Position numbers and translations under genes: made by a program
Notes under the pieces: generated by a model
Database searches by the model: none
Told to the model about the DNA's origin: nothing
The model's input: only the letters and a program-made list of their open reading frames with translations
Part shown: positions 1-8,540 of the stretch, piece after piece
How the letters are laid out: the number at the start of each line of letters is the position of its first letter
Numbering within the stretch: the stretch's first letter is position 1
Assembly (NCBI GenBank): GCA_951812305.1
Contig: CATOSB010000019.1
Location: 40,575-104,574 of the forward strand
Direction of reading: 5' to 3'
Length of the DNA: 64,000 nucleotides
Source: an uncultured Paracoccaceae bacterium
Lineage (GTDB): Bacteria; Pseudomonadota; Alphaproteobacteria; Rhodobacterales; Rhodobacteraceae

Positions 1-396
1 ACCAAGGCCGACAACAGGGCCTGGGCCATCACCTCCCGCGACCCCTCCAACGCCACCCATGAATATGCCCATCACCTGCAAGCGGTGATGCCAGGGATCG
101 ACCGTCTCTTCCAGGACCTCCATATCCGCCGCACCACCCGGCCCGGCGGCGACCGTGAGCCTCTCATCCTGCTCGACCCCTACCGGGCCACCGGGCGGCG
201 CGACCAGTATGTCGATGAGTATTTCGGGCGCGAATACGCAGGCGGCAATGCCGCCGAGGTCATGACCCGCGCCTTCCAGATCCTCTTCCACAGGCTGCCC
301 GGTCGACGTGGCGCTGATCTGGACAAGCTCGTGCGCGACGATCCGGAGATGCTCGATCTGGTGCTGGGCCTCCTCTTCCATTACGATCCCGCATAG
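1..396 (+). CDS. Hypothetical protein, 5' end outside the window, HExxH-like motif
   Basis: The reading frame is open from the first base of the window, so the N-terminus lies upstream; 131 residues are visible before a TAG stop. The visible part contains THEYAHH (bases 58-78), which fits the HExxH zinc-binding pattern of metallopeptidase-like proteins, followed by a region rich in charged and aromatic residues. I do not recognise the family. The gene at 2504 starts just beyond an inserted cassette and probably followed this one directly before the insertion. Function is unknown; a peptidase role is only a hint from one motif. Confidence 0.5.
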   Translation, partial: TKADNRAWAITSRDPSNATHEYAHHLQAVMPGIDRLFQDLHIRRTTRPGGDREPLILLDPYRATGRRDQYVDEYFGREYAGGNAAEVMTRAFQILFHRLPGRRGADLDKLVRDDPEMLDLVLGLLFHYDPA

Positions 397-1044
397 CGAC
401 GATAGCGAGAGCACCCCATGACCAGGAAGTGGGTCAGTTTGAATTGCAGCCCTTACAAGGAGCGAGGCTATGATCCAGCCGGGGGTTCCCACACGCGGTG
501 CTGCGTGTTACCTTTCACTCAAGGCAAGAACCGGTGCAGGCATGGCAATCCTCGGGCGAAAAGAAATTAGCGACAAGGTCGCGGAGGGCAAGATTACGAT
601 TGAGCCCTTTGATGAGAATAAAATCGAACCGGCTAGCTATGATTGCCGAATAGGTGATGTCCTTGCGGCTGGTATTGGGCGTCACAAATGGGAAGAAGGC
701 GACGAATTCGTCCTTGAAAGCAATTCCTGGGCATCCGCCTCCTCCGAAGAGGTTTTCGATCTACCCAATGACATTTGTGCTTCCTATGGCATTCGCTCTG
801 GCCTGGCCAGGAGAGGTGTAATCGCATTCGGCGGCCCTCAAATAGATCCCGGCTATAAGGGAAAGATTTTCGTTTCTCTGTATAATCCGACGTTGGAACC
901 TATTGTCCTAAAACATGGCCAGGTGATAATGTCGGTGATTTTCTATCAACTTATGTCCGCCGACGAACACGGATACTCCGGTCCACATCAAGGACAGAAG
1001 GACTTTCCATCCCAAGACGTCGAATTTATGATGCGAATGCGCAG

Positions 1045-2234
1045 CTTACCACCCTTCAAAATTTCCGGATCTGATTTGACGTTTGTCTGATCTGTGTGAT
1101 TCAAGGAGTCTCCACTGCTGATATTGGAGGCTGGTTTGTTGGGAAATGTTTGTTTTTCAGAGCTTTATTCGAAGGTTGAGGCGGATTTTCAGGACCGCTT
1201 GCTCGGGTATCACAAGTCGCGCCGGGAGGGATTGTGCATCATAGCAAGCGTGATTTTGAACACGCGCAGCGTCAATCTGATGGAAAATGCGGCTGCTCTG
1301 CCCCGCGATATCGGCTCTGTGGACCACCGCTATCAATACATTTCGCGGGTTCTGGGCAATCCTCACATCGATACTGATGAGATCATGCAGGCCTATGTTG
1401 GTGAAATTTTCCGCCGCCAGTGTGAGGCCGGAGAAACGATTGTGGTGGCCCTTGATCAAAGCAAGCTCAACGAAGGGCATGAGGTTTTGATGTTATCGGT
1501 GCGGATGCGGGATCGGGCCCTCCCGGTCGCCTGGCGTGTACGCCAGACCAAAGGGCCGATTGGATGGCGCGTGCAACATGAGCTTTTGGAAGCAGTCCGC
1601 CCATGGCTCCCGGCGGATGCGCGTGTGTTGCTGGCGGGAGATCGGTTTTATGGAACCGCCCGATTGGTCGCATGGTGCCAGGAGGCTGGATGGGACTACC
1701 GGCTGCGCATGAAGGGAAATATCACACTGCAACATCAGGGTGGCGAGATGATGACGCGCGAAATTGCCCAACTGATGCCCGAAGGGCTTGTAAACGCTGA
1801 GCTTTACGGAACGGGCGTCTTTAGCAACATTGGAGTGCTTCACGAAGAGGGGCACAAAGAGCCTTGGATTATTGCCATGAATGCAGCACCGTCCGAGTAC
1901 AAGGTGCTCGATTATGGAATGCGTTGGGGAATTGAAGCCATGTTCTCCGACTTCAAAACCCGGGGCTTTGAAATTACTCAAAGCCAGATCAAAAAGCCGG
2001 ATCGATTGGCCCGCCTCATTTTGGTGCTGGCAATCGCCATGTACTGGGCTGTTTCAACCGGAGCAAACGAAGAGCACCACGTCGCAATACGCGGCGAAAA
2101 AAGGGGATTCGAAAAGCCCGAAGGTCCTTATGCTCTCTCTTCAAGACAGGCCTTCGTGCTATCCGACGATGCCTCGCAGGTTATGCCAAAATCCCCAAGC
2201 TCTGGGATGTCTGGCTAAATTGAAGGGTGGTAAG
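1045..2234 (+). mobile_element. IS4-family insertion sequence, copy 1 (1190 bp)
   Basis: The ends are CTTACCACCCTTCAA and its inverted counterpart TTGAAGGGTGGTAAG. A 10-bp target duplication, GAATGCGCAG, sits at 1035-1044 and 2235-2244. IS4 elements typically duplicate 10-13 bp, so ends, length and family agree. A second copy at 15277-16466 has the same length and is almost identical, which means recent movement. Confidence 0.93.
1124..2218 (+). CDS. IS4-family transposase (copy 1)
   Basis: A 364-residue DDE transposase that fills its element. Acidic residues occur in VVALDQS (first Asp), LAGDRFYG (second Asp) and YGMRWGIEAMFSDFK, the Y-x2-R-x3-E-x6-K signature of IS4 transposases. The chosen start is a TTG; CTG and ATA codons just upstream leave the exact start uncertain. 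The gene is intact, so the element could still be active. Confidence 0.9.
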   Translation: MEAGLLGNVCFSELYSKVEADFQDRLLGYHKSRREGLCIIASVILNTRSVNLMENAAALPRDIGSVDHRYQYISRVLGNPHIDTDEIMQAYVGEIFRRQCEAGETIVVALDQSKLNEGHEVLMLSVRMRDRALPVAWRVRQTKGPIGWRVQHELLEAVRPWLPADARVLLAGDRFYGTARLVAWCQEAGWDYRLRMKGNITLQHQGGEMMTREIAQLMPEGLVNAELYGTGVFSNIGVLHEEGHKEPWIIAMNAAPSEYKVLDYGMRWGIEAMFSDFKTRGFEITQSQIKKPDRLARLILVLAIAMYWAVSTGANEEHHVAIRGEKRGFEKPEGPYALSSRQAFVLSDDASQVMPKSPSSGMSG

Positions 2235-2503
2235 GAATGCGCAGTCGAAACCTTGCAGAAGTAATCGACAATGTTGAAACTCTCGACCACTCCGTCAAAA
2301 GCCTTGCTGAAAACCTGAAAACCCTCACCTCAGATGTGCATGAAATACGCCGCATTGTTGATGATGCGAAGCCGTGGCTAAAGGTAATCGTGTGGATACT
2401 GGGTACCGCCGGTGTCGCGGCCGTTGGGTGGATTGTTGTTGAGCTTATGCAAAGCTTCTTTGGCTCTGGTTCGAAGCCATAATTTCAAACTGACCCACTA
2501 CCC

Positions 2504-2905
2504 ATGGCCGTGCACACCATCAACCTTCCCGACATGCTCTACGGGCGCGAGATGCGCACCGTGATCTGGGACGACGTGGCGGGCACCGTTACCGGTACAC
2601 ATTCAGATATACCGGACATGCAACGGGACCTCGCCCTGCCCACGCCGGTGGATTGCTCATCCGAGGGACGTGTGCTCTACCTCCACAATCCCGCGCACGA
2701 TCCGGCCGACTTCCTCTGGCTGCTCGGGTTCGCCTTCAGCGGGATACTCTACGAGCCGCTGCGTTCGACCCTGCCGCCCGTCTTCGACGGCGTCGACCTC
2801 AGCCCCATGGAACCCGCCCCGCGCGCCAGACGCGATGCGGAAGGCAACATTACCGACCGATACGAGGACGGCTCGTTCCTCGGCTACGACATGCCCTACA
2901 GCTGA
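2504..2905 (+). CDS. Hypothetical protein, accessory region
   Basis: A 133-residue acidic protein starting at an ATG five bases after the right end of the inverted-repeat cassette. It has no signal peptide or membrane segment; it is rich in Asp and Pro and ends DRYEDGSFLGYDMPYS. I do not recognise a family. It probably belonged to one operon with the truncated gene at 1-396; the bases before the cassette (CCCATGACC) and after it (CCCATGGCC) look like two versions of this gene's start region. Function unknown. Confidence 0.55.
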   Translation: MAVHTINLPDMLYGREMRTVIWDDVAGTVTGTHSDIPDMQRDLALPTPVDCSSEGRVLYLHNPAHDPADFLWLLGFAFSGILYEPLRSTLPPVFDGVDLSPMEPAPRARRDAEGNITDRYEDGSFLGYDMPYS

Positions 2906-3186
2906 CACCCGCACATCCGTCGCAAGCGCCTTGCAGGGAGTGTGCAGGCCCCTTGCAAGGGCAGGATTATCGTGGCTGCGGAAGCACCGGGAAGCGCGAA
3001 AAAAGCCGCCCCCGAAACGCCCGGAAAATCCGGTGAAAAACGACCCCCCGAAAAACACCGTTTCCAGCGGGTTCGCACACCCCGAAACGCGCCGATTCTG
3101 AAAAACTTATGGCGCGGGCCGAATTTGACGTGGCCATCAGGTCCGCGCCGCACCAGGCGCTCAAAGCCCTGATCTGGCGGGAAATT
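2906..3186. other. Intergenic boundary, accessory genes to chromosomal operon
   Basis: No convincing gene. A 12-bp perfect palindrome, CCCTTGCAAGGG, lies at 2950-2961. The stretch separates accessory genes on the plus strand from a chromosomal-type operon converging on it from the minus strand; the exact junction is not visible. Confidence 0.4.
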
Positions 3187-3684
3187 TCAATTCTCATCCC
3201 ACTTCATCCCGAATAGGCCCGGATAGTCCCGCTTCCCAAAGACTTTTGTCACCCCACATTGAAAATCCAGGATAGTCGTGGCGCAGGTTGGATAGTCGAA
3301 AAACCGCGGGTGATCCGGCGGGTTGGCACAGAGGTTCTCGGCAAATCCGGCGATGCCGGGGTTGTGACCCAGCATCATGACGCATTCGCCGGTGGCGCCT
3401 TGCAAAGTGGCAAGCATTGTTGCTGGCCCAGCATGGTATAGCGCAGAAAGCCATTGAAGGTCCTGCGCGTCTACATGATCTGACATCTGCACCCAGGTCT
3501 CGCGGGTCCGCACACTGTCGGACGACAATAGCTGATCGGGTTTATATCCCTTTTCGGCGAGCCATTTGCCAACGGCCTCGGCAGACCGTCGTCCCCGGCC
3601 GTTCAGTGGGCGGTCATGATCTGGCAAACCGGGATGATCCCAGCACGATTTCGCGTGGCGTGTCAGGATCAGACGCAGGCTCAC
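3187..3684 (-). CDS. SixA-like phosphohistidine phosphatase (histidine phosphatase family)
   Basis: A 165-residue protein with the histidine-phosphatase signature RHAKS near the N-terminus, DRPLNGRG, and the second catalytic histidine in LGHNPG. Known members remove phosphate from phosphohistidine, for example on HPt domains, in the cytoplasm. The GTG start at 3684 is chosen because it overlaps the TGA of the upstream gene by four bases (translational coupling); reading further upstream would only translate that gene in the wrong frame. It is the last gene of the operon that starts at yidC. The substrate is unknown. Confidence 0.85.
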   Translation of the reverse strand: MSLRLILTRHAKSCWDHPGLPDHDRPLNGRGRRSAEAVGKWLAEKGYKPDQLLSSDSVRTRETWVQMSDHVDAQDLQWLSALYHAGPATMLATLQGATGECVMMLGHNPGIAGFAENLCANPPDHPRFFDYPTCATTILDFQCGVTKVFGKRDYPGLFGMKWDEN

Positions 3685-4310
3685 TTGTGGAAATACCTCA
3701 TATGGTGAGACGACTGTTCGGCCAACCTGCCATAGCTTTGCGACACCGGGCAAGCGCGCCGCGCTTTGCAACCGTTTGACATGCAGTCCAAACCAGCGGG
3801 CGTGCCGAGATAACCGTGGCAGGCGTTGACATCGTAACCATCGCGCCCAAGTGCACCAACCGGGCAGGCCGAAAGGCACGGCTGAGCAAGGCAATTGTCG
3901 CAGGGCTTTGTCGCTGCGGGCGGAAATGCCAACTTTCGTCGCAAGCGCAACGCACCGCGAAAGCTTACAAACAAACCTGCAACGTCGTGAACCAACATGC
4001 CCGCCGGGCTGTCCCACGTTCGGCCCGTCGCCTTCGCCCAAGCGATGAACGGGTGATAGGGTGGTCCAGCAAACGGAAAGCGGGGCTCGGCGCCAATCTC
4101 ATTGGCGATCTGCGAAATTACGCGCATTGACCATCGGTCAATGGGATCTCTTTGCCCGTCCTGATACTCTGCCGAAGCCGTGAAATGCGCCCAGAATCCG
4201 GGCTCTTTCGGACCCAAAAGAATGATCGTGCCGCCCTCTTCCGGATGCAACGCTCCGAAAATGTCCAAGTGATCGAGCCCGACCCGGTCAGAGATCGCCG
4301 CCAATTCCAC
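3681..4310 (-). CDS. 4Fe-4S ferredoxin-like protein
   Basis: A 209-residue protein whose C-terminal half carries two cysteine clusters: CDNCLAQPCLSACP (C-x2-C-x4-C-x3-CP) and a second with cysteines in CHGYLG, DCMSNGC and RRACPV. This is the layout for binding one or two 4Fe-4S clusters and resembles the ferredoxin part of QueG-like reductases, but the protein is shorter than QueG and lacks its cobalamin domain. The start is a GTG three bases downstream of the argB stop. Role in electron transfer is inferred; the partner is unknown. Confidence 0.75.
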   Translation of the reverse strand: MELAAISDRVGLDHLDIFGALHPEEGGTIILLGPKEPGFWAHFTASAEYQDGQRDPIDRWSMRVISQIANEIGAEPRFPFAGPPYHPFIAWAKATGRTWDSPAGMLVHDVAGLFVSFRGALRLRRKLAFPPAATKPCDNCLAQPCLSACPVGALGRDGYDVNACHGYLGTPAGLDCMSNGCKARRACPVSQSYGRLAEQSSHHMRYFHK

Positions 4311-4313
4311 GCC

Positions 4314-5159
4314 TTATCCCTTGATCAGGGTGCCTGCCCCGTGTTCGGTATAAAGTTCCAGCAAGCAAGCATTCGGCGCACGGCCATCAAGTATCACCAC
4401 CGCGCGCACGCCTTCATTCATCGCCTGAAGCGCGGTCTCTGTTTTCGGAATCATCCCGCCCGCAATCACACCGTCATCGGTCAGTTGGCGCGCTTCACCT
4501 GCGGTTATTTCGGTCAACACGGCCCCATCGGTGCCTTTGACTCCCGCGACATCGGTCAGCAAAAGCAGGCGATCCGCGCGCAGCGCAGAAGCAATCGCGC
4601 CGGCCGCCGTGTCGCCGTTGACGTTGAATGTTTCACCTTTGCTGCCTGCCCCAATGGGCGCAATGACCGGTATAACCTCTGATGCCGTCAGTTCGCGCAA
4701 AATTTCAGGATTGACGCTATCCGGTGTACCGACAAAGCCAAGTTTCGGATCCGTCTCTTTGCAGACCATCAGATTTGCGTCTTTTCCCGAAAGGCCGACC
4801 GCGCGACCGCCCTGAACATTGATCGCCTGAACGATCCGCTTGTTCACCTGACCTGACAGGACCATTTCGACCACTTCCATTGTGGCCGCATCCGTCACCC
4901 GCTTGCCATTCACGAAATCGGATTTCACATCCAGCCGCTCAAGCATCCGGTTGATCATCGGCCCGCCACCATGCACCACGACCGGATTTACTCCGACCTG
5001 CCGCATCAGCACGACGTCCCGGGCGAAGCTTTCCATCGCCTCATCTGACCCCATCGCGTGGCCGCCAAGCTTGATCACCACGGTCGCGCCGTCATAACGC
5101 TGCAAATATGGCAGCGCCTGATTGAGTGTGCGGGCAGTGGCAAACATTTCGTCGGTCAT
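4314..5159 (-). CDS. argB: Acetylglutamate kinase
   Basis: ArgB phosphorylates N-acetylglutamate, the second step of arginine synthesis, in the cytoplasm. The amino acid kinase fold is shown by VVIKLGGHAMG, VVVHGGGP, the N-acetylglutamate loop around SGKDANLMV, NVNGDTAAGAIA and LLLTDVAGVKG. The start at 5159 gives 281 residues, near the usual length; an upstream ATG at 5216 would add 19 unconserved residues. It sits 75 bases after engB in a minus-strand run typical of Rhodobacteraceae. The gene is intact. Confidence 0.95.
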   Translation of the reverse strand: MTDEMFATARTLNQALPYLQRYDGATVVIKLGGHAMGSDEAMESFARDVVLMRQVGVNPVVVHGGGPMINRMLERLDVKSDFVNGKRVTDAATMEVVEMVLSGQVNKRIVQAINVQGGRAVGLSGKDANLMVCKETDPKLGFVGTPDSVNPEILRELTASEVIPVIAPIGAGSKGETFNVNGDTAAGAIASALRADRLLLLTDVAGVKGTDGAVLTEITAGEARQLTDDGVIAGGMIPKTETALQAMNEGVRAVVILDGRAPNACLLELYTEHGAGTLIKG

Positions 5160-5234
5160 GGTCGCAAATCCGATTGTCGGGTTTCGCCTGATACCGGCAA
5201 TGCGCCTTTTGCTCAAGGCTGTTGGATTTCCGGC

Positions 5235-5882
5235 TTATTCAATTCCGGCGATGATCGCGCGAAGCGTCGCAATCCCGACGCCTTTTTCCGAACTCGTCAT
5301 GATCAATTCCGGATAGGCGGCGGGATGTTTGGAAAGCAACGCGCGAACCTGTGCCAGTATCTTCTCTTGATCCTTCGCTTTGATCTTGTCCGCTTTGGTC
5401 AAAACCACCTGAAATGTCACGGCAGAACTGTCCAGCAATACCATGATCTCTTCATCAGGCGGCTTGACCCCATGGCGGGCATCAATCAGCACGAATGCAC
5501 GACGCAACGTTGCCCGCCCGGCCAGATAGGCTTTCAGCAAGCGTTGCCATTTCTCGACAACCGGCAAGGGCGCGTTGGCAAAGCCATATCCCGGCAGATC
5601 AACGAGATAGAAATCATCCGTCAACGTGAAATAATTGATTTCCTGCGTGCGTCCGGGCGTATTGGACGCCCGCGCCAAGCCCTTCCTCCCGGTCAGCGCG
5701 TTGATCAGGCTTGACTTCCCAACATTGGAACGGCCAGCAAAACACACCTCGGCCCGATCAGCCGGGGGCAGTCCGTCCATGGCAACCACGCCTTTCAGGA
5801 ACTCGGCCGTCTGGGCAAATAGCTTTCGTCCCGCCTCGCGGTCCGGTGCATCGGGTTCCGGGGCAAGTGGAAACGCGATCAT
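5235..5882 (-). CDS. engB: Ribosome biogenesis GTP-binding protein EngB (YihA/YsxC)
   Basis: A 215-residue P-loop GTPase needed for assembly of the large ribosomal subunit. All G motifs are visible: GRSNVGKSSL (G1), NTPGRTQ (G2), DLPGYGF (G3), LTKADK (G4) and TSSEKG (G5). The ATG overlaps the stop of the MOSC gene by four bases (ATGA), supporting co-translation. Usually essential; no damage is seen. Confidence 0.96.
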   Translation of the reverse strand: MIAFPLAPEPDAPDREAGRKLFAQTAEFLKGVVAMDGLPPADRAEVCFAGRSNVGKSSLINALTGRKGLARASNTPGRTQEINYFTLTDDFYLVDLPGYGFANAPLPVVEKWQRLLKAYLAGRATLRRAFVLIDARHGVKPPDEEIMVLLDSSAVTFQVVLTKADKIKAKDQEKILAQVRALLSKHPAAYPELIMTSSEKGVGIATLRAIIAGIE

Positions 5883-6622
5883 AGCAATCCAGCGCTGTCA
5901 CCTAGCGAGATCTCTCCCCCCGCAACCACCTCGGCACGAATGCTGAAATCGCGGTGGCCCCAATGTTCCAGCGCGCCGAGCGTATCGGCATCACGTTTGC
6001 CGGTTTCCGGGTTTGCAGTCGTTGCCAAACAGCGATCGGTGCGTTCCCGACCGCGCAAGACCGCGTCACCGACGCGAAATTCACGGTCCATCCATTCCCA
6101 TTCTTCCCATGGCGCCAAACCACCCAACCAGATGTTTCCGCGCCAGCGATGGATAGACAATTCGCGCCCAATTTGCTGTTCCACTGCTCTGTGTGACGCC
6201 ATGTTGCAGATGGTCACGCTTGGAAAATCGCTATCGACAAATCCGGTTGTCTGGGCACGAACCACACGGTCCGACGCAGCGCGATTTTCAGGGATCAGTG
6301 GCCCCGCCCAGGCGATCAATGCGTCCGGTTCTTCGTCTGGCGAAAATTCCAGTACACCAAATTCGGGGTGACGAAGCGTCAATCGCTCGGTGGTCTCATC
6401 AACCTCCGCCGTTAAGGCCATCAGTTCTGGTGCTTTGGAGACCCGCGAAAAATGCTGGCAGCTCACCCATTTCGATCCATCCGCGTCGCTTTCAGTATGA
6501 GCCACCGCCCAGATGCGATCCCAGGGCATCGTCTGACCAGCACTTAAGGTCACCTTGTCCACCGCCTCGCGCCCATGCCCTTTGATCGGGTGGCGCCAAA
6601 TGCTTTGAACCCTTGCGGTCAC
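5879..6622 (-). CDS. MOSC domain-containing protein
   Basis: A 247-residue protein with an N-terminal MOSC beta-barrel region (IWRHPIKGHGREAVD) and the conserved cysteine region RTDRCLATTANPETGKRD near the C-terminus. MOSC proteins handle molybdenum-cofactor-bound sulfur or reduce N-hydroxylated compounds; the substrate here is unknown. It overlaps yidC upstream and engB downstream by four bases each. Confidence 0.88.
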   Translation of the reverse strand: MTARVQSIWRHPIKGHGREAVDKVTLSAGQTMPWDRIWAVAHTESDADGSKWVSCQHFSRVSKAPELMALTAEVDETTERLTLRHPEFGVLEFSPDEEPDALIAWAGPLIPENRAASDRVVRAQTTGFVDSDFPSVTICNMASHRAVEQQIGRELSIHRWRGNIWLGGLAPWEEWEWMDREFRVGDAVLRGRERTDRCLATTANPETGKRDADTLGALEHWGHRDFSIRAEVVAGGEISLGDSAGLL

Positions 6623-8436
6623 TTGCTTTCGCCATCCTGCTTGGGTTTGCGTTTAAAGCTTGATCGGATGTTTCCAAAGACGTCCGGTTTGTACCCCTGA
6701 CTTCGCATGATCGTGTATTGCTGAATGAATGTGATGACGTTGTTGGAGATCCAGTAAACGATTAGGCCGCTGGCGAAGGTTCCCAGCATGAACATGAACA
6801 CCCACGGCATCCAGGCGAATATCATCTGCTGGGTCGGGTCGGTCGGCGCAGGGTTCAGTTTCTGCTGCAACCACATCGAGATGCCAAGCAGAAGTGGCAG
6901 GATTCCAATGAAGATCAGCGCCATGATCGATTCCGGCTCAGGTGCGGCGAAGGGCAGCAATCCAAACAGGTTCATGATCGACGTTGGATCAGGCGCGCTC
7001 AGGTCCTGAAACGGGCCGAAAAACGGTGCGTGGCGCAGCTCGATGGTGACGAAGATCACTTTATAGAGGCTGAAGAAAATTGGAATTTGCAAAAGGATCG
7101 GCAGACAGCCCGAGGCGGGATTTACCTTTTCCTTCTTATAAAGCTCCATCATTTCCTTCTGCATTTTTTGGCGGTCGTCGCCGGCGCGTTCCTTCAGCTT
7201 TTCCATCTCGGGCTGAAGTTCCTTCATCTTCGCCATCGAGACATAGGATTTGTATGCCAGCGGAAAGAGAATTGCCTTTATCAAAAGAGTCAGGCCGATG
7301 ATGGCCAGCCCCATGTTGCCGATCAAGTTGTTCAACCAATGCAGCATCGCGAAGATCGGCTTGGTCAGGAAAAAGAACCAGCCCCAGTCGATGGAATCGA
7401 GGAACTCGAAGATACCGTTCTCGCGTTCGTAACGACGGATCGTTCCCCATTTCTTCGCACCCGCAAACAGGTTTGATGTAACGGATTGCGTTGCGCCCGG
7501 CGCGACATCCAGTGTGTTGAGCCGCGCAATGGATTTATAGCTGTCACTGGCCGCTACATACTGAAATACAGACTCAAATGGCTGATCTGCAGCGGGGATC
7601 AACATCGACATCCAGTAGTGGTCAGTGAAGCCAAGCCAGCCATTGCCAGCGACAGAAACCGCATCCGCCCCGGTGCCCCAGCGATCATCGCTTTCCAGAT
7701 CGGGAAAGTCATTCCAGTTAAATTCGGTTCGCTCTTCGCCAGTCTGGCGGATTGCGCCTTCGTGAATAATGAAGAAACCGGTCTGTTCCTCTGGCTGGCC
7801 GATACGGACAATCTGGTTGTGCGGGGCCAGTCTGACGGCTGCACCAGACGTGTTTTCGACGCTCTGCGTTACCGTAAATAGATATTCGTCATCGACCTCG
7901 ATTTTCCGAGTGAAAGTCAACCCTTTGCCGTTTCGCCATTCAAGCGTGACGGGAGTGTCAGGCGTCAGCGATTCACCCTCGCTGATTGACCAGATTGTGT
8001 TGCCACCCGGTACATCGTCGAAGTTCAGATCGCCGCCGGGCGCCCAACCGAATAAAGCAAAATAAGGCTCAGTATCTCCGACCGGAGAGAAAAGGCGCAC
8101 AGGCGGGCTGCCTTCGTCCTGCGTAACTTTATAGTCCTGCAGCAGCAGATCATCGATCCGCCCACCCTGCAGTGAAATAGAGCCTGAAAGCTGGGGCGTT
8201 TCAATTGGAACGCGCTGAACTTCCACCGCGGCGACGGTGACATCGCCGTTTTCGGACCCGGTGGCCGCTGTCTCGCCTGAATCGGCAACTGGCCCGGATG
8301 CAACAGGGGATTCAACGGTTGTGGGCGCCTCGACAGCCGGGTCGACCTCTGGTGGTGGAAACAGAATAGACCATCCAATGATGACCGCCGTGCTCAGCAC
8401 GACCGCCAGTATCATATTCCGGTTCTGTTCGTCCAT
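6619..8436 (-). CDS. yidC: Membrane protein insertase YidC
   Basis: A 605-residue inner-membrane insertase acting with or without SecYEG. Visible are the N-terminal transmembrane anchor (MILAVVLSTAVIIGWSILF), a long periplasmic domain of the Gram-negative type, and the C-terminal 60KD_IMP core with GWFFFLTKPIF, several membrane helices and a basic tail (RSSFKRKPKQ). It leads the run yidC, MOSC, engB, argB, ferredoxin-like, sixA-like. An IS66 element starts 104 bases upstream of its start codon, so its native promoter or upstream operon link may have been altered. Confidence 0.96.
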   Translation of the reverse strand: MDEQNRNMILAVVLSTAVIIGWSILFPPPEVDPAVEAPTTVESPVASGPVADSGETAATGSENGDVTVAAVEVQRVPIETPQLSGSISLQGGRIDDLLLQDYKVTQDEGSPPVRLFSPVGDTEPYFALFGWAPGGDLNFDDVPGGNTIWSISEGESLTPDTPVTLEWRNGKGLTFTRKIEVDDEYLFTVTQSVENTSGAAVRLAPHNQIVRIGQPEEQTGFFIIHEGAIRQTGEERTEFNWNDFPDLESDDRWGTGADAVSVAGNGWLGFTDHYWMSMLIPAADQPFESVFQYVAASDSYKSIARLNTLDVAPGATQSVTSNLFAGAKKWGTIRRYERENGIFEFLDSIDWGWFFFLTKPIFAMLHWLNNLIGNMGLAIIGLTLLIKAILFPLAYKSYVSMAKMKELQPEMEKLKERAGDDRQKMQKEMMELYKKEKVNPASGCLPILLQIPIFFSLYKVIFVTIELRHAPFFGPFQDLSAPDPTSIMNLFGLLPFAAPEPESIMALIFIGILPLLLGISMWLQQKLNPAPTDPTQQMIFAWMPWVFMFMLGTFASGLIVYWISNNVITFIQQYTIMRSQGYKPDVFGNIRSSFKRKPKQDGESK

Positions 8437-8540
8437 TTCGACCCCACCTCAATCGCCTGCGAAGATCAGCGCTGGTTCAACAGGTAGGGCCGCAAAAGGT
8501 CAAGTGCAAAGGGGCGTATTCCGCCTTTCGAAGTTATTAG

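Larger units (their letters stand above)
470..2482 (+). pseudogene. dCTP deaminase-like protein with C-terminal membrane segment, split by IS4
   Basis: Joining 470-1044 to 2245-2482 (removing the IS4 copy and one 10-bp target copy) restores one frame of 270 codons. Residues from about 25 to 195 resemble the dCTP deaminase/dUTPase fold (MAILGRKEI, PASYDCRIGD, GIRSGLARRGV, DPGYKGKI). The restored tail holds a possible coiled-coil stretch and a hydrophobic segment (WLKVIVWILGTAGVAAVGWI) predicted to cross the membrane. AAGGAG at 457-462 supports the ATG at 470, although family similarity starts at the ATG at 542. Some dCTP deaminases defend against phage by depleting dCTP; here the insertion separates domain and anchor, so the native product is probably not made. 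The truncated N-terminal part stays translatable to 1090. Confidence 0.75.
428..2499. mobile_element. Cassette bounded by 16-bp inverted repeats, carrying a dCTP-deaminase-like gene
   Basis: AGTGGGTCAGTTTGAA at 428-443 is repeated exactly in inverted orientation at 2484-2499. Between them lies one passenger gene, which an IS4 copy entered later. Without that IS (1190 bp) and one target copy (10 bp) the cassette is 872 bp and has no transposase of its own. The ends resemble those of IS21-family elements; the degraded IS21 copy starting near 50483 shows a similar GGTCAGTTTG terminus. I infer a non-autonomous mobile cassette moved in trans. No clean target duplication is visible beside the repeats. 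Confidence 0.6.

Noticed and set aside
3685..4041. Longer reading of the SixA-like protein with about 119 extra N-terminal residues
   Set aside because: That part is an out-of-frame reading of the ferredoxin-like gene; the GTG at 3684 overlaps its stop and fits the family length.
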